Below, one piece after another: positions 14,222 through 23,038 of a stretch of 27,162 nucleotides of DNA (positions within the stretch are counted from its first letter, which is position 1; every line of letters begins with the position of its first letter). The stretch is taken from assembly GCA_049653745.1 (NCBI GenBank), contig JBASGW010000053.1:1-27162 (forward strand). The letters run 5' to 3'. The DNA is from CANDYO01 sp049653745. Lineage in GTDB: Bacteria > Pseudomonadota > Alphaproteobacteria > Rickettsiales > CANDYO01. Under the pieces are notes generated by a model that was given only the letters and a program-made list of their open reading frames with translations, ran no database searches and was not told the origin of the DNA. Both the position numbers and the translations under genes were made by a program.

Positions 14222-14764
14222 TTAATAATTAGCTGGAATTACTCTGGTACGATTCTCAGAGAAAATTACATATACTTTTTGACCTTCTTTTAAAGCTTCT
14301 TTGTCTTGTTGTACCACAGTTACTAAACCGTTAAGTTTTGCAGTGGCTACTACGTTTCTCATTGCAGCATTTCCATCAAAATATTGATCTTTAATTTTTG
14401 AAGTATCAACTTTAACAATATATTCTAAGCCTTTACTTTCACCTAACTTACCTTGAAGAGCTGCACCAACTAGACCACCTGCAATGGCTCCGCCAACAAC
14501 AGTCATAGTTTTTCCAGATCCACCACCAGCACCAGAACCAAGAGCAGCGCCCATAGCACCACCAGCTAGCATTCCGCCAGTATTATCTTGCATTTTGTCG
14601 TTATTTTTAATAGTAACTGCCCTTGTTGCAACAACAATACCTTCCATGGTTAAACTCATGGTAGAATCGCTGGTATACATACTGCTTGATAAATCTCTAG
14701 CGCAGCCAGAAAGAATTATAATCACACTTAGAACAGAAGTAATTTTAGTTAATAATGACTTCAT
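14222..14764 (-). CDS. SlyB-like glycine-zipper outer-membrane lipoprotein
   Basis: A 180-residue lipoprotein: signal peptide with lipobox LSGC (Cys21), then a Gly/Ala-rich double glycine-zipper segment (about 63-108, with GGMLAGGAMGAALGSG and GGAIAGGLVGAALQG), then a beta-rich C-terminal domain (EYIVKVD to the end). This is the layout of SlyB/PcpY-type proteins and the rickettsial 17-kDa antigen group. Such proteins stabilise the outer membrane, and SlyB forms lipid-protein nanodomains under stress in enterobacteria. It is oriented with the lipoprotein gene at 13402. Confidence 0.88.
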   Translation of the reverse strand: MKSLLTKITSVLSVIIILSGCARDLSSSMYTSDSTMSLTMEGIVVATRAVTIKNNDKMQDNTGGMLAGGAMGAALGSGAGGGSGKTMTVVGGAIAGGLVGAALQGKLGESKGLEYIVKVDTSKIKDQYFDGNAAMRNVVATAKLNGLVTVVQQDKEALKEGQKVYVIFSENRTRVIPANY

Positions 14765-14879
14765 TTATAAACTCACAAAAATAAAATGTTAATAAAAGCA
14801 ATTTAAGGCAAAGAATAATAAATTCTTCCCTAAGCGACATTATAATTAATAATTAAATATTGTCAATCAATTATTAATA

Positions 14880-14907
14880 AAGAGTTAATAGATTAATATC
14901 AACTCTT
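14880..14907 (-). terminator. Probable terminator of the RNase E/G gene
   Basis: An 11-bp AT-rich stem with one G-T (G-U in RNA) pair (14880-14890 with 14897-14907, 6-nt loop) lies 25 bp past the stop at 14933. The minus strand continues TATTAATAATT, so the T-run is broken. Confidence 0.5.
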
Positions 14908-14932
14908 GTATTACTTGCAGTATAAAAGATTA

Positions 14933-17146
14933 TTATTTAACTATCTTTTCCCATAATTTTTTAAGCATAGAAGCTTCTTCCTTTGGTTGATTTCGATTAG
15001 GATTATTATTATACCTATTATTTCTTGATTTTCTAAAATTATTACGCTTACTAAACTCTTTATTTGGATTTGGAGACACAACCCCTACCACACTTGAAGG
15101 ACTAGCAGGAACAACAGCTTCAGCAGCAGTAGCCGTAACCTCATAACTTCTATCATTATGAGCTGCATTACTTATTTTACGTCTTTTATTGTTATTGCTA
15201 TTAAAACTCCTTCCTTTTTTAACTTTATGACGAATAAATTCAGGAGCATTTTCATTGATTATGGATTCATCATTAACTTGATATGGAGCTATGTCTTGCC
15301 CTAATCCACAATTACCTTCCTTTAGAACAGCATCTTCAAATAAATCTTGATCATATGAATCTATACTTTCTTCATTCAACCCAGGACCAGAGCTTTCTTT
15401 ATGAGAATTCTTCTCTTTTTCTATCTTTTCCAAGAAGAAGCCATCATATATAGCTGTATTTTCTTTATGGAAAATAATACGGCAATTATAAAGCTTCTCA
15501 AGCCTTACTAACTCTTCTCTCTTATGATTTAATAAGTGCAATATCACCTCAGCATGAGCGTAAACATTCAACGTCTCACAATCATTTTGATAAATCTCAC
15601 TTTCTATAGCACGTAAAATTATTAGAGCATTAGAGTCAAATGATTTTATATGCCCTTTGCCACTACATGAAGGACACGGGGTGGTGTTTGCCTCAGTAAA
15701 GCTTGATTGCAATCTTTGTCTTGAAAGCTCTAATAAACCAAATCCACTAATATTACCCAACTGAACTTTAGCTCTATCAATTTGGAAGGCATCTCTTAAA
15801 GTGCGCTCAACCATTTTGCGATTGCTCGCTTCCATCATGTCAATAAAGTCAATAACAATCAATCCCGACATGTCACGCAATCTTAACTGCCTTCCAATTT
15901 CTACCGCAGCTTCTATATTAGTTTTGGTTGCAGTCTCTTCAATATTACGCTCATTAGTGGCTTTACCAGAATTAACATCTATAGCTATTAAGGCTTCTGT
16001 AGGATTAATAACAATATAACCACCTGAAGGCAACTTTACAGTTGGCGTATATAAAGATGATATTTTCTCTTCAATATTATATTTAGTAAAAATTGGAGTT
16101 TTAGCTTTATATTCTTTTATTTTATGAGCATGAAGAGGTAAGATTTTTTTCATAAACTCTTTTGCTGCTTTATATGCATCAGGTCCTTGAATTTGAATCT
16201 CACTAATTTCACTATTGTATAGATCTCTAATACTTCTTTTTAAAAGATCGGTTTCAGCATGAATAAAAGTATTAACTTTAGCTTTAATTGCATATTCTCT
16301 AATTGCATTCCACAATCTTGCTAAATAATAATAATCTCTACAAATATCGATATAATTTCTACCAGCACCAGCTGTACGAAGAATAATGCTAACTCCTTCT
16401 TGAATATCTAAATTAGCTACAATATTGCGCAAATTTCTACGCTCATTAGGATTTACTATTCTACGTGAAATACCGCCTTGTCTATCACTATTTGGCATAA
16501 ACACACAATAACGCCCAGCTAAAGAAATGTAACTTGTGCAAGCTGCACCTTTATTTCCTCTTTCTTCTTTGATAACTTGAACAAGTATTGCTTGTCCTTT
16601 TTTCAAAACATCTTGAATTTTATATTTCTGATGAGCAACTCTATGAGGATGAAGCTCTTCTTCATCTACAAGATCTTCATTGCTATTTTTATCTGCCTCA
16701 ACTTCTTCTGCAGAAGCGGCAATAGCTTTCTCATCAAGTAATGGATTTTCTTCGTCACCAGCTTCACTGGCTATAGCTTCTTCAGTCTGAGGCTTAAATT
16801 TTGCATGAAGTTCCTCTTCTGTAACTTCTGGAAGAATAACTGCTGGAATTTTGTCTGCAAGGCTAGCACCCGTTTCTTCTTGAGGATGATTAACTTCAAT
16901 ATCCTTTAAAAAATAACTAGGATGAATTTCGTTAAATGGTAAAAATCCATGCTTATTACCACCATACTCAATAAAGGCTGCTTGCAACGATGGTTCAACT
17001 CTAGTAATTCTAGCTAAGTAAATATTTCCTTTTAGTTGTTTTTTATGACTATTTTCATAGTCAAAGTCGTTAATACCATTATTTTCATGTATAACAACTC
17101 GGGTTTCTCCTGGATAGGCTGCATCGATTAAAATCTTTTTGGACAT
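14933..17146 (-). CDS. rne: Ribonuclease E/G family endoribonuclease
   Basis: A 737-residue endonuclease for mRNA decay and rRNA/tRNA processing. The N-terminal S1 domain (about 37-215) is split by an acidic insertion of roughly 90 residues (84-172) rich in Glu/Ala/Asp. The catalytic DNase I-like part has the metal-binding Asp390 in IAIDVNSGKAT and Asp433/436 in VIDFIDMM. The zinc-link motif CPSC (491-494) joins subunits into the tetramer. The C-terminal 200 residues are basic, Asn/Arg-rich and low complexity, probably an RNA- or partner-binding tail, and end in a conserved-looking MLKKLWEKIVK helix. A GGAGAG site lies just upstream of the ATG. Length and insertion fit alphaproteobacterial RNase E rather than RNase G. 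Confidence 0.95.
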   Translation of the reverse strand: MSKKILIDAAYPGETRVVIHENNGINDFDYENSHKKQLKGNIYLARITRVEPSLQAAFIEYGGNKHGFLPFNEIHPSYFLKDIEVNHPQEETGASLADKIPAVILPEVTEEELHAKFKPQTEEAIASEAGDEENPLLDEKAIAASAEEVEADKNSNEDLVDEEELHPHRVAHQKYKIQDVLKKGQAILVQVIKEERGNKGAACTSYISLAGRYCVFMPNSDRQGGISRRIVNPNERRNLRNIVANLDIQEGVSIILRTAGAGRNYIDICRDYYYLARLWNAIREYAIKAKVNTFIHAETDLLKRSIRDLYNSEISEIQIQGPDAYKAAKEFMKKILPLHAHKIKEYKAKTPIFTKYNIEEKISSLYTPTVKLPSGGYIVINPTEALIAIDVNSGKATNERNIEETATKTNIEAAVEIGRQLRLRDMSGLIVIDFIDMMEASNRKMVERTLRDAFQIDRAKVQLGNISGFGLLELSRQRLQSSFTEANTTPCPSCSGKGHIKSFDSNALIILRAIESEIYQNDCETLNVYAHAEVILHLLNHKREELVRLEKLYNCRIIFHKENTAIYDGFFLEKIEKEKNSHKESSGPGLNEESIDSYDQDLFEDAVLKEGNCGLGQDIAPYQVNDESIINENAPEFIRHKVKKGRSFNSNNNKRRKISNAAHNDRSYEVTATAAEAVVPASPSSVVGVVSPNPNKEFSKRNNFRKSRNNRYNNNPNRNQPKEEASMLKKLWEKIVK

Positions 17147-17532
17147 CTATATATCTCTCCTTCAATATCTTTTTAAATTCTTTAGAACTTCTACTATTTA
17201 AGCTAACATAAAAGCTTAGTTCTTTGACAAATGTTTGTATAAAATTTGCTATTCTTACAAAACTCAACAAATATTTTGTAACTCGTAAAAATTTTTCATC
17301 ACCAAATAGCAATTTGGAGTGAAAATAATTTATAAAAATAATAATTTTTTGTATTAATAACATTACTATCTTCCTAAAATTGGACAAAATATTCCCTTCA
17401 AGCATTTTGTATAAACAATCTATAACAATTCCCTTTTAGAGTCCAGTAAAAATTAATTTGAGAATATTTGCAATTTCAGCTTCTTTAATGTAAAATTTAA
17501 TATACAAAGCTTAATTTATCTAAGGTAAGATA
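17147..17532. other. 386-bp divergent gap between rne and ctaG
   Basis: It holds the leader of rne on the minus strand and the ctaG promoter at its right end (17468-17496). A small hairpin CCAAAT-AGCA-ATTTGG lies at 17302-17317. An open minus-strand frame runs through 17405-17147 into rne, but in another frame; its product is Phe/Ile/Lys-rich and looks like chance translation of AT-rich DNA. A long rne leader is known to mediate autoregulation in E. coli; whether that holds here is inference. Confidence 0.55.
17468..17496 (+). promoter_or_regulatory. Predicted ctaG-coxC promoter
   Basis: -35 TTGCAA (17468-17473) and -10 TAAAAT (17491-17496) are separated by exactly 17 bp, placing the start about 30 nt before the TTG of ctaG. 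Confidence 0.5.
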
Positions 17533-18069
17533 TTGCATAATAAAACAAGTAGTAGTAAAATAGCTTGGTCAATTGCACTATTAGTTGTGGGCATGATAAT
17601 GCTCACTTTTGCTTCAGTGCCAATTTATAATTTATTTTGCAAGGTTACTGGTTATGGTGGAACAGTGAAATACACACCCATAGCTTCAAGTAGAATTGGT
17701 AACAAAAAAATAAAAATACGATTTGATGCGAATGTTGACAAAAACTTGCCTTGGCAATTTAAAAGCGAACAAGAAGAAGTTCTTGTAAGAGTTGGAGAAA
17801 ATAATTTAATATTTTATACCGCAGAAAATCAATCCGATAAACCAATTATTGGCACTGCTGTATATAATGTTACTCCCCACAAAGCTGGTATTTATTTTAA
17901 TAAGATTCAATGCTTTTGTTTTGAAGAGCAATTATTAAGACCTAAACAAAAAATGATTATGCCTGTATCTTTTTTTATAGACTCAGACATTGAAAATGAT
18001 CCTAACCTAAAAGATGTAGACACAATAACATTATCATATACTTTTTATCCAGTTGGAGAAAATAAATGA
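17533..18069 (+). CDS. ctaG: Cytochrome c oxidase assembly protein CtaG/Cox11
   Basis: A 178-residue copper chaperone that delivers Cu(I) to the CuB site of cytochrome oxidase subunit I. It has a short N-terminus, one membrane helix (about 10-30) and a periplasmic Ig-like domain. The Cu-binding CFCF (127-130) is present, as is the third conserved Cys36 in IYNLFCKVTGYGGT. The start is TTG, with AAGG (17522-17525) seven bases upstream; the next Met (residue 21) would destroy the membrane helix. Its end overlaps coxC by four bases (ATGA), so the two are coupled. Confidence 0.95.
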   Translation: MHNKTSSSKIAWSIALLVVGMIMLTFASVPIYNLFCKVTGYGGTVKYTPIASSRIGNKKIKIRFDANVDKNLPWQFKSEQEEVLVRVGENNLIFYTAENQSDKPIIGTAVYNVTPHKAGIYFNKIQCFCFEEQLLRPKQKMIMPVSFFIDSDIENDPNLKDVDTITLSYTFYPVGENK

Positions 18070-18884
18070 GCGATAAAAACCACGATTTTCACCTAGTTGA
18101 TCCCAGTCCACTACCCTTTTTTACAGCATTTTCAATGCTTATTTTAGCCGTTGGGGCAATTATGTTTATGCATAATTATTTGCTTGGGAACGTAATATTA
18201 TCCTTAGGATTTATATTAGTTTTATCTTGTATGTTTTCTTGGTGGCGCGATGTTATTAAAGAAGGAAGAGAAGATCACGCACATACCCCAATTGTTAGAA
18301 GAGGCCTTTCTATAGGGATGCTTCTTTTTATTCTTTCAGAAATAATGTTCTTTGCTGCATTCTTCTGGGCTTTTTTTCATGCAAGATTATTTCCTTTTGA
18401 AATGACTGCCGATAATCCTTGGTCAATGATACCTTCTGTATGGCCACCTAAAGGAATAACCCCTCTTGATCCATGGAATTTACCATTTACAAACACCCTA
18501 ATTCTTTTACTTTCAGGAACTACTGTAACCTGGGCTCATTATGCTTTGCATCATAATAACCGCGATGAAGCAATCAAAGCACTTAGAATAACTATTTTGC
18601 TAGGGGTAACTTTCACCCTACTTCAGGCATATGAATATTATCATGCCACTTTTCATTTTACCGAAGGCATTTACCCAGCGAATTTCTTTATGGCAACAGG
18701 GTTTCATGGTCTTCATGTGATAATTGGAACAATATTCTTAACTGTGAGTTATTTCCGCACTAAGGCAGGGCATTATGACAATGGAAATAGCATGTTAGGA
18801 TTTGAGTTTGCGGCCTGGTATTGGCATTTTGTTGATGTTGTCTGGCTTTTATTATTTTTATTTGTATATATTTTAGGGAATTAA
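18066..18884 (+). CDS. coxC: Cytochrome c oxidase subunit III
   Basis: A 272-residue inner-membrane protein with about seven helices, subunit III of the aa3-type oxidase. Signatures are FHLVDPSPLPF at the N-terminus, SEIMFFAAFFWAFFHARL near 98, the TGTTVTWAHYAL-like SGTTVTWAHYALHH near 158, GFHGLHVIIGT near 215, and the final WYWHFVDVVWLLLF. Subunit III keeps the oxidase stable during turnover. Subunits I and II and ctaB are not here, so the usual cox cluster is split. The start overlaps the ctaG stop. Confidence 0.97.
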   Translation: MSDKNHDFHLVDPSPLPFFTAFSMLILAVGAIMFMHNYLLGNVILSLGFILVLSCMFSWWRDVIKEGREDHAHTPIVRRGLSIGMLLFILSEIMFFAAFFWAFFHARLFPFEMTADNPWSMIPSVWPPKGITPLDPWNLPFTNTLILLLSGTTVTWAHYALHHNNRDEAIKALRITILLGVTFTLLQAYEYYHATFHFTEGIYPANFFMATGFHGLHVIIGTIFLTVSYFRTKAGHYDNGNSMLGFEFAAWYWHFVDVVWLLLFLFVYILGN

Positions 18885-18887
18885 ATT

Positions 18888-19454
18888 ATGAAAATATTAT
18901 GTTTCTCTGGAAGCTTACGTAAGGATTCTTTCAATAAGAAACTGGCCCTTTACGCACAAAAAGAATTAACTAAAATGGGGCTTGAAGCTACTTTTATTGA
19001 TTTAGCAGATTATCCATTACCTCTTTACAATCAAGATGTTCAACCCTCTGAATTTCCTAAAAATGCATTAATTCTAGAAAGCTTGATGAAAGAAAGTCAC
19101 GCTTGGTTAATTTCATCACCAGAACATAATTGCTCTATAAGCAGCGCTTTAAAAAACCTCATTGACTGGGTTTCAAGAGCACCAGATAATAATCCAAATT
19201 TTAGTTTATTTGATGAAAAAATAGTCGCTTTAATGGCTGCTTCACCTTCAAATCTTGGAGGGACAAGAGGATTACGCCACTTAAGAGAGATTTTAACCTC
19301 TGTTGGCTGCATTACCATTCCAAGCCAAACAACCATAGCACAAGCATATTCTGCTTTTGATGAAGAAGGAAAATTAATTGAAGAAGCTAATCAAAAAGCT
19401 GTGAGCAAAACTTTAGAGCAGTTATCAAGGTTTATAGATAAATTATTAGCCTAA
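18888..19454 (+). CDS. NAD(P)H-dependent FMN reductase-like flavoprotein
   Basis: A 188-residue protein with a flavodoxin-like fold. The FMN phosphate loop is GSLRKDSFNKKL (8-19), and SPEHNCSISSALKNLIDWVS (77-96) is the characteristic second motif of the NADPH-dependent FMN reductase/ChrR group. ASPSNLGGTRGLRHLR near 118 is also typical. Such enzymes reduce quinones, azo compounds or metals with NAD(P)H in the cytoplasm, often as protection from oxidative stress. It starts 3 bp after coxC with AGGGA upstream, so it is probably in the ctaG-coxC operon. The physiological substrate cannot be read from the sequence. Confidence 0.92.
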   Translation: MKILCFSGSLRKDSFNKKLALYAQKELTKMGLEATFIDLADYPLPLYNQDVQPSEFPKNALILESLMKESHAWLISSPEHNCSISSALKNLIDWVSRAPDNNPNFSLFDEKIVALMAASPSNLGGTRGLRHLREILTSVGCITIPSQTTIAQAYSAFDEEGKLIEEANQKAVSKTLEQLSRFIDKLLA

Positions 19455-19478
19455 TAAATAGTTTATTATGCCTAAACT

Positions 19479-20681
19479 CTATCTCACCTGAGAAGATTCT
19501 TGCTGCTTATTGTTAGGCAATGGCGGCGCTGAATGAGAAGCTATAGATGCTTGAGATTCGAATCTTTCTCTTAATGAGTTTTTAACAACATCAGTTTCTG
19601 ACAATTTTTTGTTTTCTTTTTCAAGAGCTTGAACTCTATCTCCCCTAGCTCTAAATGAACTAAGAACAGTTTGCATATCTTCTTTAGGAAAGTTAGCCCT
19701 TTCAAGTAAAGCAACTCCAATTGCACCTTGCTTTGTCTCCTCTGCTACACTCAATAAGCTTTTTGGAGGTTCGCCAAATTTTGTAACAAGAACCTGGGGA
19801 GCCATAGATTTAACTTTTTTAACTAAAGCTTCTTTTTCCTCTGGTGATTTTTTACCTATTTCTTTTATTTCTTTAGCTAATTGCTCAGCTAAAACTCTTG
19901 GATCTTCGGTTTTTGGTCGCCCCTCTCTCTCTTTATGTAGAGCTTGCTGAGAACTTCTTTCCTCTTCTAATGCTTTGGCAGCTTTCTCTAAATCCTTATG
20001 ATTTTCTTCTGCACTGGGTAATTTCTCTAAAGCTTCTTGCTTTTTAATAAGATCTGCCTTTAATTGATCTATTGTAACTTCTAAAGCTAATTCTTTTTTA
20101 GTTTTACCATAAAAAATAGCTGCATTTTTTTTCTTATCTACTTCTGAATCTTTTATTTGCTGCTGTATTTTTATTATTTCATCTTCTGTGGATTTTCTTA
20201 GATCTTTATTTTTTGTAGCAATCTCTAAATTTGATTCAAGTTTCTGAAGGATTTTTTTATTAAGATCATCAACTGATTTGTTATCTTCATTGATTGAATA
20301 ATAACTAGATATCTGAGCTACATTTTCTCTAAGCCCTAATTTTTCTATTTTTTTATCTACTTCATTAACTCTCTGATAATATGGTACAGCTACTTCCCTT
20401 CTATGTTTAGCTTCACGACCATAATTACTTCCAATTCTATGACCAGAGCTGTCTCTTTCACCTAGACTCATATTATTTTGTCTATCATCAAGCTCTTTAA
20501 ATATTACTTCTCTTTCTTTTTTATATTCTTTGTCAGTTACAATTTTTTTATCATGTTCATTTAATAAACTATCTATGTCAAAATTTGAAGCCTTTTGAGA
20601 TTTATCATGCAATGATTTCCTCTGAGCTTTCAACTCCTCTAAAGTTTGATCTTTAGCTTTAGCTCTATCTCCATCTTTCAT
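19479..20681 (-). CDS. Hypothetical coiled-coil protein
   Basis: A 400-residue, highly charged cytoplasmic-type protein with no signal peptide, membrane helix or Cys. Long Lys/Glu/Leu-rich stretches at about 5-100, 130-260 and 345-375 predict coiled coils. The region at about 290-350 (PQVLVTKFGEPPKSLLSVAE, then GAIGVALLERANFPKEDM) is less repetitive and may be a small folded domain. The C-terminus is Ser/Pro/Gln-rich (SAPPLPNNKQQESSQVR). I recognise no family. It stands alone, convergent with the FMN reductase gene and after a terminator. A host-directed or structural role is possible but unsupported. Confidence 0.78.
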   Translation of the reverse strand: MKDGDRAKAKDQTLEELKAQRKSLHDKSQKASNFDIDSLLNEHDKKIVTDKEYKKEREVIFKELDDRQNNMSLGERDSSGHRIGSNYGREAKHRREVAVPYYQRVNEVDKKIEKLGLRENVAQISSYYSINEDNKSVDDLNKKILQKLESNLEIATKNKDLRKSTEDEIIKIQQQIKDSEVDKKKNAAIFYGKTKKELALEVTIDQLKADLIKKQEALEKLPSAEENHKDLEKAAKALEEERSSQQALHKEREGRPKTEDPRVLAEQLAKEIKEIGKKSPEEKEALVKKVKSMAPQVLVTKFGEPPKSLLSVAEETKQGAIGVALLERANFPKEDMQTVLSSFRARGDRVQALEKENKKLSETDVVKNSLRERFESQASIASHSAPPLPNNKQQESSQVR

Positions 20682-20697
20682 GTATAACCGCTCTAAT

Positions 20698-20720
20698 ATT
20701 ATATGTCATATATGAAACAT
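20698..20720 (-). promoter_or_regulatory. Predicted -10 box and adjoining near-palindrome upstream of the coiled-coil gene
   Basis: Minus-strand TATAAT (complement of 20698-20703) lies 16 bp before the ATG at 20681. Directly upstream is the near-palindrome built on TCATATATGA (20706-20715) with ATGT and ACAT flanks. No good -35 is present, which would suit a promoter needing an activator. Confidence 0.3.
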
Positions 20721-20736
20721 AGTATTAGCAAAAGGT

Positions 20737-20764
20737 AAATAAAAGGTTAATCTTTTTGTAACCT
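20737..20764 (-). terminator. Probable terminator of the MFS gene
   Basis: AGGTTA and TAACCT (20744-20749 with 20759-20764) form a 6-bp stem with a 9-nt loop. The minus strand continues TTTATTT (complement of 20737-20743). It lies about 27 bp past the MFS stop. Confidence 0.5.
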
Positions 20765-20790
20765 ATCCCTCATTTTCTTTTTCCTATTCT

Positions 20791-22011
20791 TCAGAGTGTA
20801 TCTTCTTCAAATTTAGCTAAATTAGCTAAAATAAAAATGCATAGCCCTATTAAAATTATCCACATTGCGAATGGGCTATCTAATTTTTCAGCTAATTTTG
20901 TAACAAGTATTGGGCTAAAAGCCATTAATGAATAGCTAATATTGTAGCAAGCAGTCATTAGGGTAAATCGATTATTCTCTGCAAATTTTCTTGCCATCAG
21001 AGGAAAAACCGTAACAATTGCTCCACAATTAATACTTTGATAAATGCATAAACCAATAACTAAATGCATAAAACTATGCCTTAAAAGTAAAAAATTTATT
21101 ACTAACCCTAAAAATATAGCAGAGGCAATAATCCCTTTAATGAGCGTTAATTTAGATATATTTTTAGTACTATAGGCAAAAATAGGGGTATAGAAAATAG
21201 AATAAATTAGGGAAATGATAATGGCTAAATAAACTTCTTTAACTGCATAGCCATAAAACTTGGGTATAAAACTTGAGAAAAATATATTCATTATAACTAA
21301 AAATGCTGGCAGAGAAATAATCAATACTGAAGAGATGATATTTTTATACTGCGGCGCTATGCTGAGCAAAACCTCCATTTTATTTTTAAACTTATTGCCT
21401 GAAGTTTCTGGAAGATAATTCTTAAGATAAATACTAACTATGCATAGCACTGCTCCTAAAATAAATGGTATTCTCCAAGCATAATTTAATATTTCCTCTC
21501 TACTAAATTTACTTTCTAAGATATATAAAGTGGCGCTTGCTAAAATGGCTCCTAGCGCGCTTCCTGATATTACAAAGCTAAAACCTTCAGGATTTTTACT
21601 ATTCTGAAGAAAAGTCATCGCCCCTGGAAGCTCTACTGCAAAAGTGATTGATTGAAGAATTCTCAATATTACTAAAGCTACACTTGCAGTCACACCCATT
21701 TGAGTATAATTAGGCAACAGGCTTATTGCTATAGTTGCTAAGGCCAGAATAAAATTGCTTCGTACATAAATTTTCTTCTGACTTTTAAAATCTCCAAAGT
21801 AAGCTAAAATTACTCCTCCGAAAGGGCGCACAACATAGCCCAAAGCAAATAATGAAAATGCTTGTAATTGCCCTATAAATAAATCTTCATTAGGAAAAAA
21901 AAGCTGCCCCAAATAGGCACTCATTAAACCATAAATTACAAAATCATAATATTCAAAAGTACTACTCATTGCTAAAAGACAAGATATCTTACTAGTTTTA
22001 TCAGTTTTCAT
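20791..22011 (-). CDS. MFS transporter, metabolite:H+ symporter (ProP-like) type
   Basis: A 406-residue inner-membrane carrier with about twelve hydrophobic segments. The N-terminal TFEYYDFVIYGLMSAYLG and RPFGGVILAYFGDFKSQKK (the motif-A loop after helix 2) are typical of the metabolite:H+ symporter branch, which includes ProP and KgtP. AWRIPFILGAVL near 180 is another branch signature. Rickettsiales carry many such carriers to take up host osmolytes or dicarboxylates, but the substrate cannot be told here. It starts about 30 bp after the kinase gene and is followed by a terminator. Confidence 0.9.
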   Translation of the reverse strand: MKTDKTSKISCLLAMSSTFEYYDFVIYGLMSAYLGQLFFPNEDLFIGQLQAFSLFALGYVVRPFGGVILAYFGDFKSQKKIYVRSNFILALATIAISLLPNYTQMGVTASVALVILRILQSITFAVELPGAMTFLQNSKNPEGFSFVISGSALGAILASATLYILESKFSREEILNYAWRIPFILGAVLCIVSIYLKNYLPETSGNKFKNKMEVLLSIAPQYKNIISSVLIISLPAFLVIMNIFFSSFIPKFYGYAVKEVYLAIIISLIYSIFYTPIFAYSTKNISKLTLIKGIIASAIFLGLVINFLLLRHSFMHLVIGLCIYQSINCGAIVTVFPLMARKFAENNRFTLMTACYNISYSLMAFSPILVTKLAEKLDSPFAMWIILIGLCIFILANLAKFEEDTL

Positions 22012-22042
22012 ATTTGTAATATCTCTCTTGCAAAAATTTTTA

Positions 22043-23038
22043 TTATTTTATAGAAACAACCTTACTTAGCCAATTCTTTAATGGATGCAACAGAGGATGC
22101 TTCAAATCGTTATTAATATAACCCCAAACTCTTGGTAACAAGGTTAAATAAAATGGATTTTTATTACTTGCTGCTTGGCGCGCACAAAAACCAGCAATTT
22201 TTAAATTGCGTTGTATAGCCAATATAGCATATACCATATTAAAATCTTTGCGCGAATAATTAGGATGCGCTTTTAAATATCGATTAATCATATGCTCAGC
22301 TAGCTGAGGACTAACATCTCTCCTAGCATCTTCAAGCAAAGATACTAAATCGTAAATTGGGGAACCTATTAAAGCATCTTGAAAATCTAGCAGTCCTACT
22401 TTACGGTAAGAAACCCTGTCATTTAACCACATTAGATTATCAACATGATAATCCCTAAGAACCACAGCATCTGGATATATTTTTGTAACTACAAGCAATT
22501 GCTTTAAAATTAAATTAAATTCTTCTTTTAGTTCATTTTCTAAACTTTGACCATTTAAAGTGGTAACATACCAATCAATAAATTGATTGGATTCCTTTAT
22601 CAAAAGATCTTCACTATAATGAGGTAATGATATTTTTGGAGACTGAATCGCATGCAAGTTAATTAATACATCTATAGCTTTTTCATATATTTTCTCTTCA
22701 CTCAATGCAGACGATAAATTAGACTTTCCTAAAAGAATATTATTAAAACTATCATCACCAAAATCTTCTAATAAAATAAACCCCTTATCACTATCTGACT
22801 CAAGAATTAGAGGCGCCGAAAAATCATTTTCCTTTAAAAAGTTAGCCATCTTAATAAAAGGAATAGTTTCTTCTTTTTCAGGAGGGGCATCCATTAAAAT
22901 AAAGCTTTTATCTTCACTTGCTATGATTCTTTCATAACGTCGATTAGAAGCATCAGCTTTTAACTTTATTCTTTCAACATTATTTAAATTACAGGATTTT
23001 AAAAAATCTAACTTTAATTGCTCTCTTTCCAAAATCAT
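22043..23038 (-). CDS. amgK: AmgK-type sugar kinase (aminoglycoside phosphotransferase family)
   Basis: A 331-residue cytoplasmic kinase. The N-terminal ADASNRRYERI (about 28-38) and ILMDAPPEKE (about 47-56) are hallmarks of the AmgK group. The catalytic loop is LRDYHVDNLMW (about 198-208) and the metal-binding motif LLDFQDAL (about 217-224). AmgK phosphorylates N-acetylmuramic acid and N-acetylglucosamine at the anomeric position to recycle cell-wall sugars. It overlaps tsaE by four bases (ATGA), the usual alphaproteobacterial pairing. The partner nucleotidyltransferase gene murU, often next, is not here; an MFS gene follows. Confidence 0.88.
   Translation of the reverse strand: MILEREQLKLDFLKSCNLNNVERIKLKADASNRRYERIIASEDKSFILMDAPPEKEETIPFIKMANFLKENDFSAPLILESDSDKGFILLEDFGDDSFNNILLGKSNLSSALSEEKIYEKAIDVLINLHAIQSPKISLPHYSEDLLIKESNQFIDWYVTTLNGQSLENELKEEFNLILKQLLVVTKIYPDAVVLRDYHVDNLMWLNDRVSYRKVGLLDFQDALIGSPIYDLVSLLEDARRDVSPQLAEHMINRYLKAHPNYSRKDFNMVYAILAIQRNLKIAGFCARQAASNKNPFYLTLLPRVWGYINNDLKHPLLHPLKNWLSKVVSIK

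Noticed and set aside
14484..14792. Plus-strand Pro/Ala-rich 102-codon frame
   Set aside because: It is the antisense of the glycine-zipper segment of the SlyB-like gene.
17085..17405. Minus-strand 106-codon frame overlapping the start of rne
   Set aside because: It overlaps rne in another frame, has AT-driven Phe/Ile/Lys composition and no domain.
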